From UBA10649 sp965278965 (GTDB lineage: Bacteria > Actinomycetota > Actinomycetes > S36-B12), in assembly GCA_965278965.1 (NCBI GenBank), contig OZ257127.1, forward strand, positions 62,001-126,000: a stretch of DNA of 64,000 bases, read 5' to 3'. Numbering within the stretch: the first letter of the stretch is position 1; each line of letters begins with the position of its first letter. Under the pieces are notes generated by a model. The model was not told the origin of the DNA. It searched no databases and worked only from the letters and a program-made list of their open reading frames with translations. Below, piece by piece: positions 12,783 to 21,563 of this stretch. Made by a program: the position numbers and the translations under genes.

Positions 12783-14699
12783 GTGGCTGACCCGACGACC
12801 TACCGACCGGCGGCGGGGGAGATCCCGACCGACCCCGGGGTCTACCGGTTCCGCGACGGCCACGGCCGCGTCATCTACGTCGGCAAGGCCCGGAACCTGC
12901 GGTCGCGGCTGAGCTCCTACTTCGCCGACCTGTCGACCCTGCACCCGCGCACGCGGTCTATGGTCACGACGGCGGCCGGGGTCGACTGGGTCGTCGTCGC
13001 CAACGAGGTCGAGGCGCTCTCGCTGGAGTACTCCTGGATCAAGCAGTTCGACCCCCGCTTCAACGTCAAGTACCGCGACGACAAGAGCTACCCCTACCTC
13101 GCTGTCACGTTGGGCGACGAGTTCCCGCGCGCCGCGGTCGTGCGCGAGGCCAAACGCAAGGGCACGCGGTACTTCGGGCCGTACGCGCACGCCTGGGCCA
13201 TCCGGGACACCCTCGACCAGCTGGTCCGCGTCTTCGGCGTCCGGACCTGCCGCGACGGCGTCTTCCGCCGGGCCGCGCAGGTCGGCCGGCCCTGCCTGCT
13301 CGGCTACATCGGCAAGTGCAGCGCCCCGTGCGTCGGGCGTATCGAGCCGGACGAGTACGCCGAGCTCGTGAACGACCTGTGCGCGTTCCTGGCCGGCCAG
13401 TCCGACCCCTTCCTGCGCGACCTCGAGCGGCGCATGCGGGAGGCCTCCGACCGGATGGAGTACGAGGAGGCCGCCCGCCTGCGTGACCGCCTCGCCGCCC
13501 TCAACCGGGCGCTGGAGCGCAACACCGTCGTGTTCGACGACTCGACCGACGCCGACGTCATCGCGGTGGCTGACGGCGACCTGCAGATGGGGGTCCAGGT
13601 CTTCCACGTGCGTGGCGGACGCATCCGCGGCGAGCGGGGCTTCGTCCTGGAGAAGGCCGAGGACCTCTCCGAGTCCGGCTACCTCGAGCGGGTCCTCCAG
13701 CACGTCTACGACGACGTCGAGGTGACCATCCCGGCCCGTGAGGTGCTGCTGTCCAGCCCGTTGGAGGAGCCGGCGGCGTGGAGCGCGTGGCTGACGGCCC
13801 TGCGCGAGGCGAAGGTGACGATCCGGACACCGCAGCGCGGCGACAAGCGGGCCCTCATGGAGACGGCCAAGGCCAACGCGGAGAACACCCTGCGGTTGTA
13901 CGCGGCGAAGCGCTCCTCGGACCTGACGGCCCGCAGTCAGGCGCTGCGCGAGCTGCAGGAGTCGTTGGGCCTGCCCGAGCCGCCGCTGCGCATCGAGTGC
14001 ATCGACATCTCCACGCTGCAGGGCCAGGACACGGTCGCCTCGCTCGTCGTCTTCGAGGACGGCCTGCCGCGCAAGGCGGACTACCGGTCGTTCATCATCC
14101 GGACCCCGAACGCCGACGACCTGGCTTCGGTCGCGGAGGTCGTGGGGCGCCGCTTCGCGCACCGGGACGAGGAACCGGCCCCCGACCCGGTCGACGGTGG
14201 CGGGCGCCGCCGCAAGTTCGCCTACCCGCCGGCCCTGCTCGTCATCGACGGCGGCGCCCCGCAGGTCCGGGCGGCTCAGGATGCGCTCATGGCCGCCGGG
14301 ATGGCCGACCTCCCCGTGGTCGGGTTGGCCAAGCGCCTGGAGGAGGTGTGGCTCCCCGGCGAGAGCGACCCGGTGATCCTGCCCCGCACGAGCGAAGGCC
14401 TGTACCTGCTGCAGCGAGTCCGCGACGAGGCGCACCGCACCGCGATCGCGCTGCACCGTCGGCGCCGGGGCAAGCGCGCAACCGTCAGCTCTCTGGACTC
14501 GATCCCCGGGCTCGGGCCGGCCAAGGCGAAGGCGCTGCTGGCGCACTTCGGCACCGTTCGAGCCGTGCGCGCGGCGACGGTCGAGGAGCTCCAAGGCGTG
14601 CGCGGCGTCGGACCCGCGCTGGCCGAGGCGATCCACTCGGAGCTGAACCCGTCGACCGGCGTGGTCGTGGACAGCACCGAGGCGCCCGGTGCGCCATGA
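12783..14699 (+). CDS. uvrC: Excinuclease ABC subunit C
   Basis: Dual-incision nuclease subunit of UvrABC, 638 residues. The N-terminal GIY-YIG nuclease (VYRF ... VIYVGKARNLRSRL, about residues 20-43) makes the 3' incision; a cysteine-containing module (PCLLGYIGKCSAPC) lies near residues 170-185; a UVR motif (YEEAARLRDRLAALN) near 226-240 binds UvrB; an RNase H-like domain with catalytic acidic residues (IECIDIS ~403-409, VIDGG ~484-488) makes the 5' incision; tandem helix-hairpin-helix motifs end the protein (about 570-625). The GTG start is supported by the upstream -10 and the N-terminal alignment. It heads the conserved uvrC-rapZ-yvcK-whiA cluster. Confidence 0.98.
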   Translation: MADPTTYRPAAGEIPTDPGVYRFRDGHGRVIYVGKARNLRSRLSSYFADLSTLHPRTRSMVTTAAGVDWVVVANEVEALSLEYSWIKQFDPRFNVKYRDDKSYPYLAVTLGDEFPRAAVVREAKRKGTRYFGPYAHAWAIRDTLDQLVRVFGVRTCRDGVFRRAAQVGRPCLLGYIGKCSAPCVGRIEPDEYAELVNDLCAFLAGQSDPFLRDLERRMREASDRMEYEEAARLRDRLAALNRALERNTVVFDDSTDADVIAVADGDLQMGVQVFHVRGGRIRGERGFVLEKAEDLSESGYLERVLQHVYDDVEVTIPAREVLLSSPLEEPAAWSAWLTALREAKVTIRTPQRGDKRALMETAKANAENTLRLYAAKRSSDLTARSQALRELQESLGLPEPPLRIECIDISTLQGQDTVASLVVFEDGLPRKADYRSFIIRTPNADDLASVAEVVGRRFAHRDEEPAPDPVDGGGRRRKFAYPPALLVIDGGAPQVRAAQDALMAAGMADLPVVGLAKRLEEVWLPGESDPVILPRTSEGLYLLQRVRDEAHRTAIALHRRRRGKRATVSSLDSIPGLGPAKAKALLAHFGTVRAVRAATVEELQGVRGVGPALAEAIHSELNPSTGVVVDSTEAPGAP

Positions 14700-14758
14700 T
14701 GGTCGTGACGCGCGACCGGATCACCGGATGACCGGCAGGCGCTGCTAGGGAGGCGAGC

Positions 14759-15640
14759 ATGGAGGGCGACCCCGAGGGTCGGCACTCGCTGCGGCTGGCG
14801 CTGGTGACCGGGATGTCCGGTGCCGGGCGGACGACCGCGGCCCGTGCACTTGAGGACCTGGGCTGGTTCGTCATCGACAACATGCCCCCGTCGTTGCTGC
14901 AGTCCGCGATCGACCTGGCCCGGCGCACCGCTGACGTCGACAAGGTCGCCGTGGTGCTCGACGCCCGCGGCGGCGCGTTCTTCCGGCAGGTGCGCGAGGT
15001 CGTCGACCAGCTCCCACGCGAAGGCGTCGAGCTGACGACCGTCTTCCTGGAGGCCTCGGACGAGGCCCTGGTTCGCCGGTTCGAGAGCTCCCGTCGCCCC
15101 CACCCGCTCCAGCACGGCCAGCGGATCCTGGACGGCCTGGCGGCCGAGCGGGCGCTCCTGGCCGATCTACGGGGCGCCGCCGACGTCGTCATCGACACCA
15201 CCGCGATCAACGTGCACGACCTGCGCCGACGCATCGAGGCCGCGTTCGCCGACGACAGCGAGGTTCGCCTGACGTGCACGGTCCTGTCGTTCGGGTTCAA
15301 GTACGGGATCCCGGTGGACGCCGACATGGTCGCTGACGCCCGCTTCCTGCCCAACCCGTTCTGGGACGAGACGCTGCGCCCGCTGACCGGCCTGGACGAG
15401 CGGGTCGCGACCGACGTCCTGGAGCGGCCGGGAGCCGCGGAATTCCTCGACAGCTACGAGGGACTCATCCGGATCGTCGCCGACGGGTACCTGCGCGAGG
15501 GGAAGCGGTACGTCACCGTCGCCGTGGGCTGCACGGGCGGCAAGCACCGCAGTGTCGCGCTCACGGTCGCCCTGGCCGCGCGGCTGCGCGCCGCCGGCGT
15601 CGACGCCTCCTGCCTGCATCGAGACCTAGGCCGCGAGTGA
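14759..15640 (+). CDS. rapZ: RapZ/YvcJ family nucleotide-binding protein
   Basis: P-loop protein of the RapZ family: in E. coli an RNase adaptor controlling GlmS; in Gram-positives (YvcJ) a GTP/ATP hydrolase linked to cell-envelope metabolism. The 293-residue protein has Walker A GMSGAGRTT at residues 18-26; the usual Lys is Arg, a substitution I recall as common in actinobacterial RapZ. Next come D-N-M-P-P (about 40-44), the central S-F-G-F-K-Y-G motif (about 178-184) and the C-terminal GCTGGKHRS (about 257-265) phosphate-binding loop. ATG 14759 follows GGGAGG. Its stop overlaps the yvcK GTG by GTGA. Confidence 0.95.
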   Translation: MEGDPEGRHSLRLALVTGMSGAGRTTAARALEDLGWFVIDNMPPSLLQSAIDLARRTADVDKVAVVLDARGGAFFRQVREVVDQLPREGVELTTVFLEASDEALVRRFESSRRPHPLQHGQRILDGLAAERALLADLRGAADVVIDTTAINVHDLRRRIEAAFADDSEVRLTCTVLSFGFKYGIPVDADMVADARFLPNPFWDETLRPLTGLDERVATDVLERPGAAEFLDSYEGLIRIVADGYLREGKRYVTVAVGCTGGKHRSVALTVALAARLRAAGVDASCLHRDLGRE

Positions 15641-16620
15641 CCCGCCCCCGGCTGCCGGGGGCTCAGCTCGGCTCCCGGGCACGTCGCCGGGTCGTCGCGC
15701 TCGGTGGCGGGCACGGGCTGTCCGCGTCGCTCCAGGCCCTACGCCGGGTGACGGACGAGCTGACCGCGGTGGTCGGGGTCGCCGACGACGGAGGCTCCAG
15801 CGGACGCCTTCGGGCCGAGTTCGGCGTGCTGCCCCCGGGCGACCTGCGGATGGCCCTCGGGGCTCTGTGCGGGGACGACGCGTGGGGCCGCACCTGGGAG
15901 CAGGTGATCCAGCACCGGTTCGGGGGGTCCGGCGAGCTCGGCGGCCACTCGGTCGGCAACCTGCTGATCACGGCGCTGTGGGAGCAGACCGGCGACGCGG
16001 TGACCGGGCTCGACTGGGTCGGCGCCCTGCTCGAGGCGCAGGGCCGCGTGCTGCCGTGCAGCGACGTGCCGCTGACGATCGTCGCGGAGGTGCTCGGCCA
16101 CGACCCGTCGCGCCCGGACGAGGTGCAGGCCGTGCGGGGTCAGGTCGCCGTCGCGACGACACCGGGCTCGGTCCTGCACATCGCGCTCGACCCGCCCGAG
16201 CCACCCGCCTGCCGTGAGGCGATCGAGGCGGTGCGGCAGGCGGACGCGATCGTCCTCGGCCCGGGCTCCTGGTACACCAGCGTCATCCCGCACCTGGTCA
16301 TCCCGGACCTCGCGCGGGCGATCACCGAGAGCCCAGCCCGCCGCATCGTCGTGCTGAACATCGACCCGCAGGTGGGGGAGACGACGGGGTTTGCCGCCCA
16401 CACCTACCTCGACGTCCTCTACAACTACCTGCCCGACCTGCGGGTCGACGTCGTCATCGGCGACCGGCGGCACGTCGAGGACGTCGACGCGCTCCGCCGC
16501 TCCTGCGACGACCTGGGGGCCGAGCTGTTCCTCATGGACGTCGCACGAACCGGGCCCGGGTTCGCTGGCGTCCATGACCCGCAACGGCTCGCCGTCGCAT
16601 TCGATACGGTGCTGGCCTAG
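15637..16620 (+). CDS. yvcK: YvcK/CofD-like uridine diphosphate-sugar-binding protein
   Basis: Member of the YvcK (GlmR/CuvA) family, related to 2-phospho-L-lactate transferase CofD; binds UDP-sugars and links central carbon metabolism to cell-wall precursor synthesis. The 327-residue protein has the glycine-rich VALGGGHGLSASL near residues 19-31, the VGVADDGGSSGRLR block (about 46-59) and LGPGSWYTS near 208. The GTG at 15637 overlaps the rapZ stop and sits inside the conserved rapZ-yvcK-whiA order, which separates it from a true CofD acting in F420 synthesis. Confidence 0.94.
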   Translation: MTRPRLPGAQLGSRARRRVVALGGGHGLSASLQALRRVTDELTAVVGVADDGGSSGRLRAEFGVLPPGDLRMALGALCGDDAWGRTWEQVIQHRFGGSGELGGHSVGNLLITALWEQTGDAVTGLDWVGALLEAQGRVLPCSDVPLTIVAEVLGHDPSRPDEVQAVRGQVAVATTPGSVLHIALDPPEPPACREAIEAVRQADAIVLGPGSWYTSVIPHLVIPDLARAITESPARRIVVLNIDPQVGETTGFAAHTYLDVLYNYLPDLRVDVVIGDRRHVEDVDALRRSCDDLGAELFLMDVARTGPGFAGVHDPQRLAVAFDTVLA

Positions 16621-16647
16621 TTCGGTCGAGGAAACGGAGTACGGCGG

Positions 16648-17628
16648 ATGGCGATGACGGCGGCCGTGAAGGACGAGCTCAGCCGCGTCGAGATCACCAA
16701 GGTGTGCTGCCGGAAGGCGGAGGTGTCGACCCTTCTGCGCTTCGCCAGCGGACTGCACATCGTCGCCGGGCACATCGTGATCGAGGCGGACGTGGACGCC
16801 GGGGCGATCGCCCGCCGCCTGCGCAAGGACATCTTCGACGTGTACGGCCACGAGAGCGACATCACGCTCGTGCAGGGCGGTGGGCTGCGCAAGGGCACCC
16901 GCTACCTGGTGCGCGTCGTCGCGGGGGGCGAGGCGCTCGCCCGGCAGACCGGGCTCGTTGACGCCAGCGGCCGCCCAGTCCGCGGGCTGCCGCCGGCCAT
17001 CGTCTCCGGTGGGCTGTGCGACTGCGAGGCGGCATGGCGCGGCGCGTTCTTGGCCCACGGGTCGCTGACGGAGCCTGGCCGGTCGTCCTCGCTCGAGGTG
17101 ACGTGCCCAGGGCCTGAGGCCGCGCTGGCGCTCGTCGGCGCCGCACGCCGGCTGGGGATCTCGGCGAAGTCGCGCGAGGTGCGCGGCGTCGACCGCGTCG
17201 TCATCCGTGATGGCGACGCGATCAGCGCCCTCCTGACCCGCCTTGGCGCGCACGAGTCCGTCATGGCCTGGGAGGAGCGGCGCATGCGCCGCGAGGTCCG
17301 GGCGACGGCGAACCGGCTCGCGAACTTCGACGACGCCAACCTGCGCCGGTCCGCGCGGGCGGCGGTGGCCGCCGGCGCGCGGGTGCAGCGGGCCATGGAG
17401 ATCCTCGGCGACGACGTGCCGGACCACCTCGTGGTGGCGGGCCGGCTGCGGTTGGAGCACCAGCAGGCCAGCCTCGAGGAGCTCGGCGCCCTTGCCGACC
17501 CGCCGATGACCAAGGACGCGATCGCCGGGCGGATCCGCCGGCTGCTCGCGCTAGCCGACAAGCGGGCGTCCGAGCTGGGCATCCCGAGCACGGAGTCCGC
17601 GCTCGGCCCCGATCTCATGCTCCCGTAG
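16648..17628 (+). CDS. whiA: WhiA, DNA-binding regulator
   Basis: Actinobacterial-type WhiA (formerly DUF199), which activates sporulation and cell-division genes in Streptomyces and affects division in other Gram-positives. The 326-residue protein has an N-terminal domain related to LAGLIDADG homing endonucleases (about 15-215) and a C-terminal helix-turn-helix (about 235-310; LEELGALADPPMTKDAIAGR). The ATG at 16648 is preceded by GGAAACGGAG, and the usual start M-A-M-T-A-x-V-K-D-E-L is present. Position after rapZ and yvcK is the conserved one. The window does not show whether the organism sporulates. Confidence 0.97.
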   Translation: MAMTAAVKDELSRVEITKVCCRKAEVSTLLRFASGLHIVAGHIVIEADVDAGAIARRLRKDIFDVYGHESDITLVQGGGLRKGTRYLVRVVAGGEALARQTGLVDASGRPVRGLPPAIVSGGLCDCEAAWRGAFLAHGSLTEPGRSSSLEVTCPGPEAALALVGAARRLGISAKSREVRGVDRVVIRDGDAISALLTRLGAHESVMAWEERRMRREVRATANRLANFDDANLRRSARAAVAAGARVQRAMEILGDDVPDHLVVAGRLRLEHQQASLEELGALADPPMTKDAIAGRIRRLLALADKRASELGIPSTESALGPDLMLP

Positions 17629-17637
17629 GAGCAGCGC

Positions 17638-18258
17638 GTGTACGTGCCCGAAGCGTTCGCGACCACCTCGGACGAGGCGCAGGCGTTCGTCGGGGCGGCG
17701 GACGCGGGTGACCTTGTCGCCGTCGGCCCGAGCGGCCTCACCGCGTCGTTCGTCCCGTATGCCTTCGACCCCGAGCGTGGGAGCGGCGGCGTGCTCCTGG
17801 CGCACCTGGCCCGGCAGAACGAGCAGTGGCACGACCTCGACGGGGCTGCAGCCCTGATGATCGTGCGTGGGCCTGACGCCTACGTGTCGCCGGGGTGGTA
17901 CGCGTCGAAAGCCGAGCACGGTCGGGTCGTGCCGACGTGGAACTACGTCACGGCGCACGTCCACGGGCGAGTCGTCGTCCACGATGCCCCCGACTTCGTC
18001 GAGGACGTTGTGCGCCGGCTCACGGAGCGGCACGAGGCGAAGCGCACGGTGCCGTGGTCGGTCGACGACGCTCCAGAGCGGTACGTCACCGGGATGCTGC
18101 GTGCCGTGGTCGGCATCGAGCTGCAGATCTCCCGTATCGAGCTGAAGGCGAAGCTGAGCCAGAACCGTCCGGCGGCCGATGTCGAGGGGGTCGTGAGCGG
18201 GCTGCTGGCGGACGGTCGCGACGACCTCGCCGAGCTGGTCGAGGACCACCGGTCGTAG
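17638..18258 (+). CDS. PaiB-like FMN-binding negative regulator
   Basis: PaiB/transcriptional regulator family with a split-barrel FMN-binding fold; in Bacillus PaiB, with the acetyltransferase PaiA, represses protease and sporulation genes. The 206-residue protein begins MYVPEAFATTSDEAQAFV, has HLARQNEQW (about 56-64), and the signature Y-V-S-P-G-W-Y-A-S-K (about 81-90) plus VPTWNYVTAHVHG (about 98-110). GTG 17638 is preceded by GGAG just after the whiA stop, 9 nt away, so it may be read from the whiA operon. Three GNAT acetyltransferase genes follow, recalling the paiA-paiB pairing. Confidence 0.9.
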   Translation: MYVPEAFATTSDEAQAFVGAADAGDLVAVGPSGLTASFVPYAFDPERGSGGVLLAHLARQNEQWHDLDGAAALMIVRGPDAYVSPGWYASKAEHGRVVPTWNYVTAHVHGRVVVHDAPDFVEDVVRRLTERHEAKRTVPWSVDDAPERYVTGMLRAVVGIELQISRIELKAKLSQNRPAADVEGVVSGLLADGRDDLAELVEDHRS

Positions 18259-18275
18259 GCGTCGTGGTGGATCCG

Positions 18276-18758
18276 ATGCCGACGATGGGTCGGCTCGTCC
18301 TGCGGCTGGCGACAGCGGCGGACGTCGACACGCTCGTCGCGCTGGAACAAGCCTGCGGGCTGGAGGCCCTCGGCCACGTATTCCCGCCGGCGCAGTTCCC
18401 GTACCCGACGGGCGAGGTGCGCGATCGTTGGCAGGTCCGACTGGCGGATCAGGACGCGACGACGGTGCTCGCGGTCGATGACGTGGCCGTCGGCTTCGTC
18501 TGCGTCCGACGCGGGGTGGTCCACCACCTCGGCGTCGATCCGAGCCGGCAGCGTCAGGGGATCGGGGCTCTGCTGCTCGACGAGGCGGTGCGGGTCGCCC
18601 GCGCCGAGAGCGTCGACCAGGTGTCGCTGTGGTGCCTCGTCGACAACCATCGGGCGTTGTCGTTCTACGCGGGTCGGGGCTGGCTCGCGACCGGCGAGCG
18701 GCGGCCGGCGGAGTTCCCGCCCCATCCGGTCGAGGAATGCCTGGTGCTGGCGGGATGA
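18276..18758 (+). CDS. GNAT family N-acetyltransferase 1
   Basis: Acetyl-CoA-dependent acetyltransferase of 160 residues. The GNAT motif A is seen as V-D-P-S-R-Q-R-Q-G-I-G-A-L-L-L (about residues 86-100), with the N-x-R-A-L-S-F-Y-x-x-x-G-W motif near residues 124-136. The start is ambiguous between GTG 18264, GTG 18267 and ATG 18276; the ATG is given because a GGTGG lies 5-6 nt upstream, but a leading MVVDP extension is possible. It follows the PaiB gene by 17 nt and is likely in the same transcript. Substrate unknown. Confidence 0.85.
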   Translation: MPTMGRLVLRLATAADVDTLVALEQACGLEALGHVFPPAQFPYPTGEVRDRWQVRLADQDATTVLAVDDVAVGFVCVRRGVVHHLGVDPSRQRQGIGALLLDEAVRVARAESVDQVSLWCLVDNHRALSFYAGRGWLATGERRPAEFPPHPVEECLVLAG

Positions 18759-18765
18759 TCGGGTC

Positions 18766-19605
18766 GTGAAGGTCGAACGGATCGGCACGCCGCAGGCGTT
18801 CCTCGATGCCACCCGCGGCCTGCGGTCGCGCGAGCCGGTGCTGACGAACGTGATCGGGTCGGTCGCTACCGATGTCGCGGCGGGGCGGCGGTACGAGAGC
18901 CAGACATGGCTCGTCGTTCTCGATGGCGCGGACGTCGTCGGGTGTGCGATCAGGACCGCGCCGTGGCCGGCGAGCTTGTCACCGATGCCGATCGACGCCG
19001 CGGTGCTCGTCGGCCGAGCGCTCGCGGACGTGGAGCCGACCGTCACGGAGGTGACCGGCCCTGTTGCGGTCGTGCACGCGGCGCTCTCAGGACTGGGCAA
19101 CCCGCCGTCCGCGGTCGTGATGGCCGACGTCGCGCGTGTTCTGGGGGAGCTGATCCCACCACGTCGCCAGCAGTCTGGGACGGGCCGGCCAGCCAGGCCG
19201 GGCGACCTCGATCTGGTTTCTGGGTGGCTCGCTACGTTCGCCGCCGAGGTCGGTCTGCCGGCGCACGACCCCGTCGAGATGGCGACGTCGATGACGGCTG
19301 CCGAGCGGTTGTGGCTGTGGGAGGACGACGGCGTTCCGGTCGCGATGGCCGGTCACGCGCCGACCGTCGAGACCCCCGCCGGGCGAGTGGGCCGGATCGG
19401 CCCGGTCTACACCCCGCTGGAGCACCGCCGCCGAGGCTACGGAGAGGCGGCGACCCGAACGGTCGCCGAGCACCTGCTCGAGACCTGCAGCACCGTCATG
19501 CTGTACGCCGACGCCGACAACCCGGACAGCAACAGCCTGTACGCGGCAATGGGCTTCGCGGTGGCGGGGGAGATGCTCCACGTTCGACTGGAAGATCGCC
19601 AATAG
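18766..19605 (+). CDS. GNAT family N-acetyltransferase 2 (two-domain)
   Basis: A 279-residue protein with a degenerate N-terminal half (residues 1-135) and a C-terminal FR47-like GNAT domain: P-V-Y-T-P-L-E-H-R-R-R-G-Y-G (about 205-218) and Y-A-D-A-D-N-P-D-S-N-S-L-Y-A-A-M-G-F (about 244-261). GTG 18766 is taken because it comes 7 nt after the previous stop; the long open frame upstream is the shadow of GNAT 1. Substrate unknown. Confidence 0.85.
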   Translation: MKVERIGTPQAFLDATRGLRSREPVLTNVIGSVATDVAAGRRYESQTWLVVLDGADVVGCAIRTAPWPASLSPMPIDAAVLVGRALADVEPTVTEVTGPVAVVHAALSGLGNPPSAVVMADVARVLGELIPPRRQQSGTGRPARPGDLDLVSGWLATFAAEVGLPAHDPVEMATSMTAAERLWLWEDDGVPVAMAGHAPTVETPAGRVGRIGPVYTPLEHRRRGYGEAATRTVAEHLLETCSTVMLYADADNPDSNSLYAAMGFAVAGEMLHVRLEDRQ

Positions 19606-19619
19606 TCGTTGCGGCGCAC

Positions 19620-19625
19620 TAGCCT
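19620..19625 (+). promoter_or_regulatory. Putative -10 (TAGCCT) for leaderless GNAT 3
   Basis: TAGCCT ends exactly 6 nt before the ATG at 19632. It lies in the 26-bp gap after GNAT 2, so GNAT 3 may be transcribed independently. Confidence 0.5.
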
Positions 19626-19631
19626 CGGCGG

Positions 19632-20228
19632 ATGAGCGATCCGGCCGCGCCACTCGTGTCGATCCGCGACCAGGTCGTCGGTGACGGTCCGGCCGTCGCC
19701 GACGTGATCGCCGCGGCCTTCGCCACGCAGCCGTCCGTCGTCGACCTGGAATCTGCTCTCGCCGCGCGGCCGGACTCCCACGGCTACGTGGCCGTCCATG
19801 CCGGCGGAGCCATCGTCGGACACGTACGGCTCACGCGGGGGTGGATCGACGCGCCGGAGCGGCTGGTCGAGGCGTTGACCCTGAGCCCGCTGTCGGTCGC
19901 GCCGGCCCACCAGCGGCGGGGGATTGGCCAGGCCCTCCTCACACACGCCGTCGCCGCAGCCGCCGGCCTCGGCGCACCGGCCGTGTTCCTCGAAGGCGAT
20001 CCTCGCTACTACGGCCGGCTCGGCTGGCGGCCCGCCGCGGACGTGGGTGTCGAGCCGCCGTCAGCGCGCATTCCGGCGCCGGCGTTCCAGGTCGTCGCGC
20101 TGCCGGCACACGAGCCGTGGATGCGTGGGCGGTTCGTCTACGCGGAGACGTTCTGGGCCCACGACAGCGTGGGGCTGCGCGGCGCGGTGCTCGCCGACGT
20201 CCGCATGGCCCTCGGACTCGACGCGTAG
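19632..20228 (+). CDS. GNAT family N-acetyltransferase 3 (YhbS-like)
   Basis: A 198-residue acetyltransferase resembling the YhbS-like branch: the sequence L-S-P-L-S-V-A-P-A-H-Q-R-R-G-I-G-Q-A-L (about 77-95) is the acetyl-CoA loop, followed by VFLEGDPRYYGRLGW (about 118-132), the typical 'GDP-x-Y-Y-x-R-x-G-F/W' of this group. The predicted leaderless ATG is at 19632. It lies between GNAT 2 and the YCII gene. Confidence 0.9.
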   Translation: MSDPAAPLVSIRDQVVGDGPAVADVIAAAFATQPSVVDLESALAARPDSHGYVAVHAGGAIVGHVRLTRGWIDAPERLVEALTLSPLSVAPAHQRRGIGQALLTHAVAAAAGLGAPAVFLEGDPRYYGRLGWRPAADVGVEPPSARIPAPAFQVVALPAHEPWMRGRFVYAETFWAHDSVGLRGAVLADVRMALGLDA

Positions 20229-20289
20229 CAGCAGCCCCGGCAGAGGTTGCTGCCGACCGACAGCACTCGACGATGCGAAGGAGCACGTG

Positions 20290-20628
20290 ATGCAGCGGTA
20301 TCTCGTTTCGTTCGACGACGGGTCGATGGTGTTCCCGGAGGAGGACCTCCCGGCCGTCAGCGAGGCGTCGCATGCCGTGGTCCAGGCCGCGAAGGACGCC
20401 GGGGTGTGGATCTTCGGCGGCGGCCTGCTCCGGCAGGTCGCATCGGTGGTCGGCACCGACGGGTCGGTCGTGGACGGCCCCGACCCTGAGGTGAAGGTCG
20501 CCATCGGCGGCTTCTCCATCATCGAGGTGGAGTCCCGGGACGAGGCGCTTGAGTGGGCCGCCCGGTTCGCCGTCGCCTGCCGGTGCGCTCAGGAGGTCCG
20601 CGAGATCATGTACGACCCGCAGTCCTGA
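20290..20628 (+). CDS. YCII-domain protein (DGPF-like)
   Basis: A 112-residue protein with a YCII-related alpha/beta ferredoxin-like fold: starts MQRYLVSFDDG, has G-V-W-I-F-G-G-G-L (about 39-47), V-V-D-G-P-D-P-E-V-K-V-A-I-G-G-F (about 59-74) and a terminal A-x-x-C-R-C-A-Q-E-V-R-E-I. Members often lie beside ECF sigma factors or act in small-molecule turnover; none is nearby. ATG 20290 is preceded by GAAGGAG at 7 nt. Its 3' end overlaps the convergent HAD gene by 23 bp. Confidence 0.85.
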   Translation: MQRYLVSFDDGSMVFPEEDLPAVSEASHAVVQAAKDAGVWIFGGGLLRQVASVVGTDGSVVDGPDPEVKVAIGGFSIIEVESRDEALEWAARFAVACRCAQEVREIMYDPQS

Positions 20629-21295
20629 CCGGAGCGAGGGTCTCCAACGCGTCGGGGAGCGCACCCAGCTCGACGATGCCCAGGTCGGCCTGGGCCGCCT
20701 CGGGCCAGGTCGAGTGGATGACCCCCCAGGGGCCGCGCCGCAGGTGCACGGCGGTCATCCCGGCGGCCCGCGCGGGCAGGACGTCGTTGTCGACGCGGTC
20801 CCCGACATAGGCGATGCGGTCGGCCGGAGAGCCGAGCTCGGCCGCCACCCGGGCGAAGAACGCGGGCTCGGGCTTCGCCACACCCCACGACGCCGACGTC
20901 GCGACGCGGTCGACCGGCAAGGACTGAAGGAACGCCTCGACCTCGATCGGCTGGTTCGCCATCACGGCGAGCCGGTACCCACGTCGACGGAGCTCCCGCA
21001 GCGTCGACAACGCATCGGGGTACAGGTCGTCCGCCGTGACGGACCACCCGAACCCGGCTGCGGTCTTGCGCCGGACCTCGTCGGCCACGTCGCAGCCCGG
21101 CCGGAGCACCGCGAACGCGTCGGTGTGCGGTCGGCGCTCGGCGATAACCGCGCCGAGCACGGCGAAGAACGTCAGCGTCGGGACGCCGAACCACGCGGCC
21201 CACTCGGCCCAGCTCCGGGTCTCGTCGACGAGGGTCTCGCCAAGGTCGAGGACCACCCAGTCGACGGGCCGCCGTGACGCGTCGTCCGAGGCCAC
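20606..21295 (-). CDS. HAD superfamily hydrolase with altered motif I
   Basis: A 229-residue haloacid dehalogenase-type protein. Motif I reads V-V-L-D-L-G-E-T-L-V (Asp17): the nucleophile Asp is there, but the usual general acid at +2 is Gly19, a variant seen in some HAD branches. Motif II (VMANQ, about 110-114), motif III Lys (WGVAKPEPAFF, about 137-147) and motif IV (YVGDRVDNDV, about 163-172) are intact. The GTG start comes 2 nt after the DUF2630 stop, so they are coupled. Substrate unknown. Confidence 0.85.
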   Translation of the reverse strand: MASDDASRRPVDWVVLDLGETLVDETRSWAEWAAWFGVPTLTFFAVLGAVIAERRPHTDAFAVLRPGCDVADEVRRKTAAGFGWSVTADDLYPDALSTLRELRRRGYRLAVMANQPIEVEAFLQSLPVDRVATSASWGVAKPEPAFFARVAAELGSPADRIAYVGDRVDNDVLPARAAGMTAVHLRRGPWGVIHSTWPEAAQADLGIVELGALPDALETLAPVRTAGRT

Positions 21296-21297
21296 CG

Positions 21298-21522
21298 TTA
21301 CTGCAGGTAGGACTCGACCTCGGAGACCGGCCGCTCCTGCGCCGCCTCCGGATCGCCGCCGACCTCGCGCAGCGCGTCGCGCTGGCGCAGGAGGTCCCAG
21401 ATCTGGTCGAGCCGGGTCTCGAGGTCGCCGAGCTCGCGACGGGCGTCATCGTCCATCGGCCCCTGGCGCAGGCGGTGCTCGGCCTCGACGAGCTCGGTGA
21501 TCTGGCGGTGCAGGTCGTCCAT
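21298..21522 (-). CDS. DUF2630 family protein
   Basis: A 74-residue, charged, helical protein: MDDLHRQITELVEAEHRLRQG... with the D-L-E-x-R-L-D-Q-I-W-D-L-L-R-Q-R-D-A-L-R core characteristic of actinobacterial DUF2630. ATG 21522 is preceded by GAGGAG; the much longer open frame upstream is spurious. Function unknown. It sits directly before the HAD gene. Confidence 0.88.
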   Translation of the reverse strand: MDDLHRQITELVEAEHRLRQGPMDDDARRELGDLETRLDQIWDLLRQRDALREVGGDPEAAQERPVSEVESYLQ

Positions 21523-21563
21523 CGGGACTCCTCGGTTGGTGGATGCGGGCGCTGGGTCGAACG

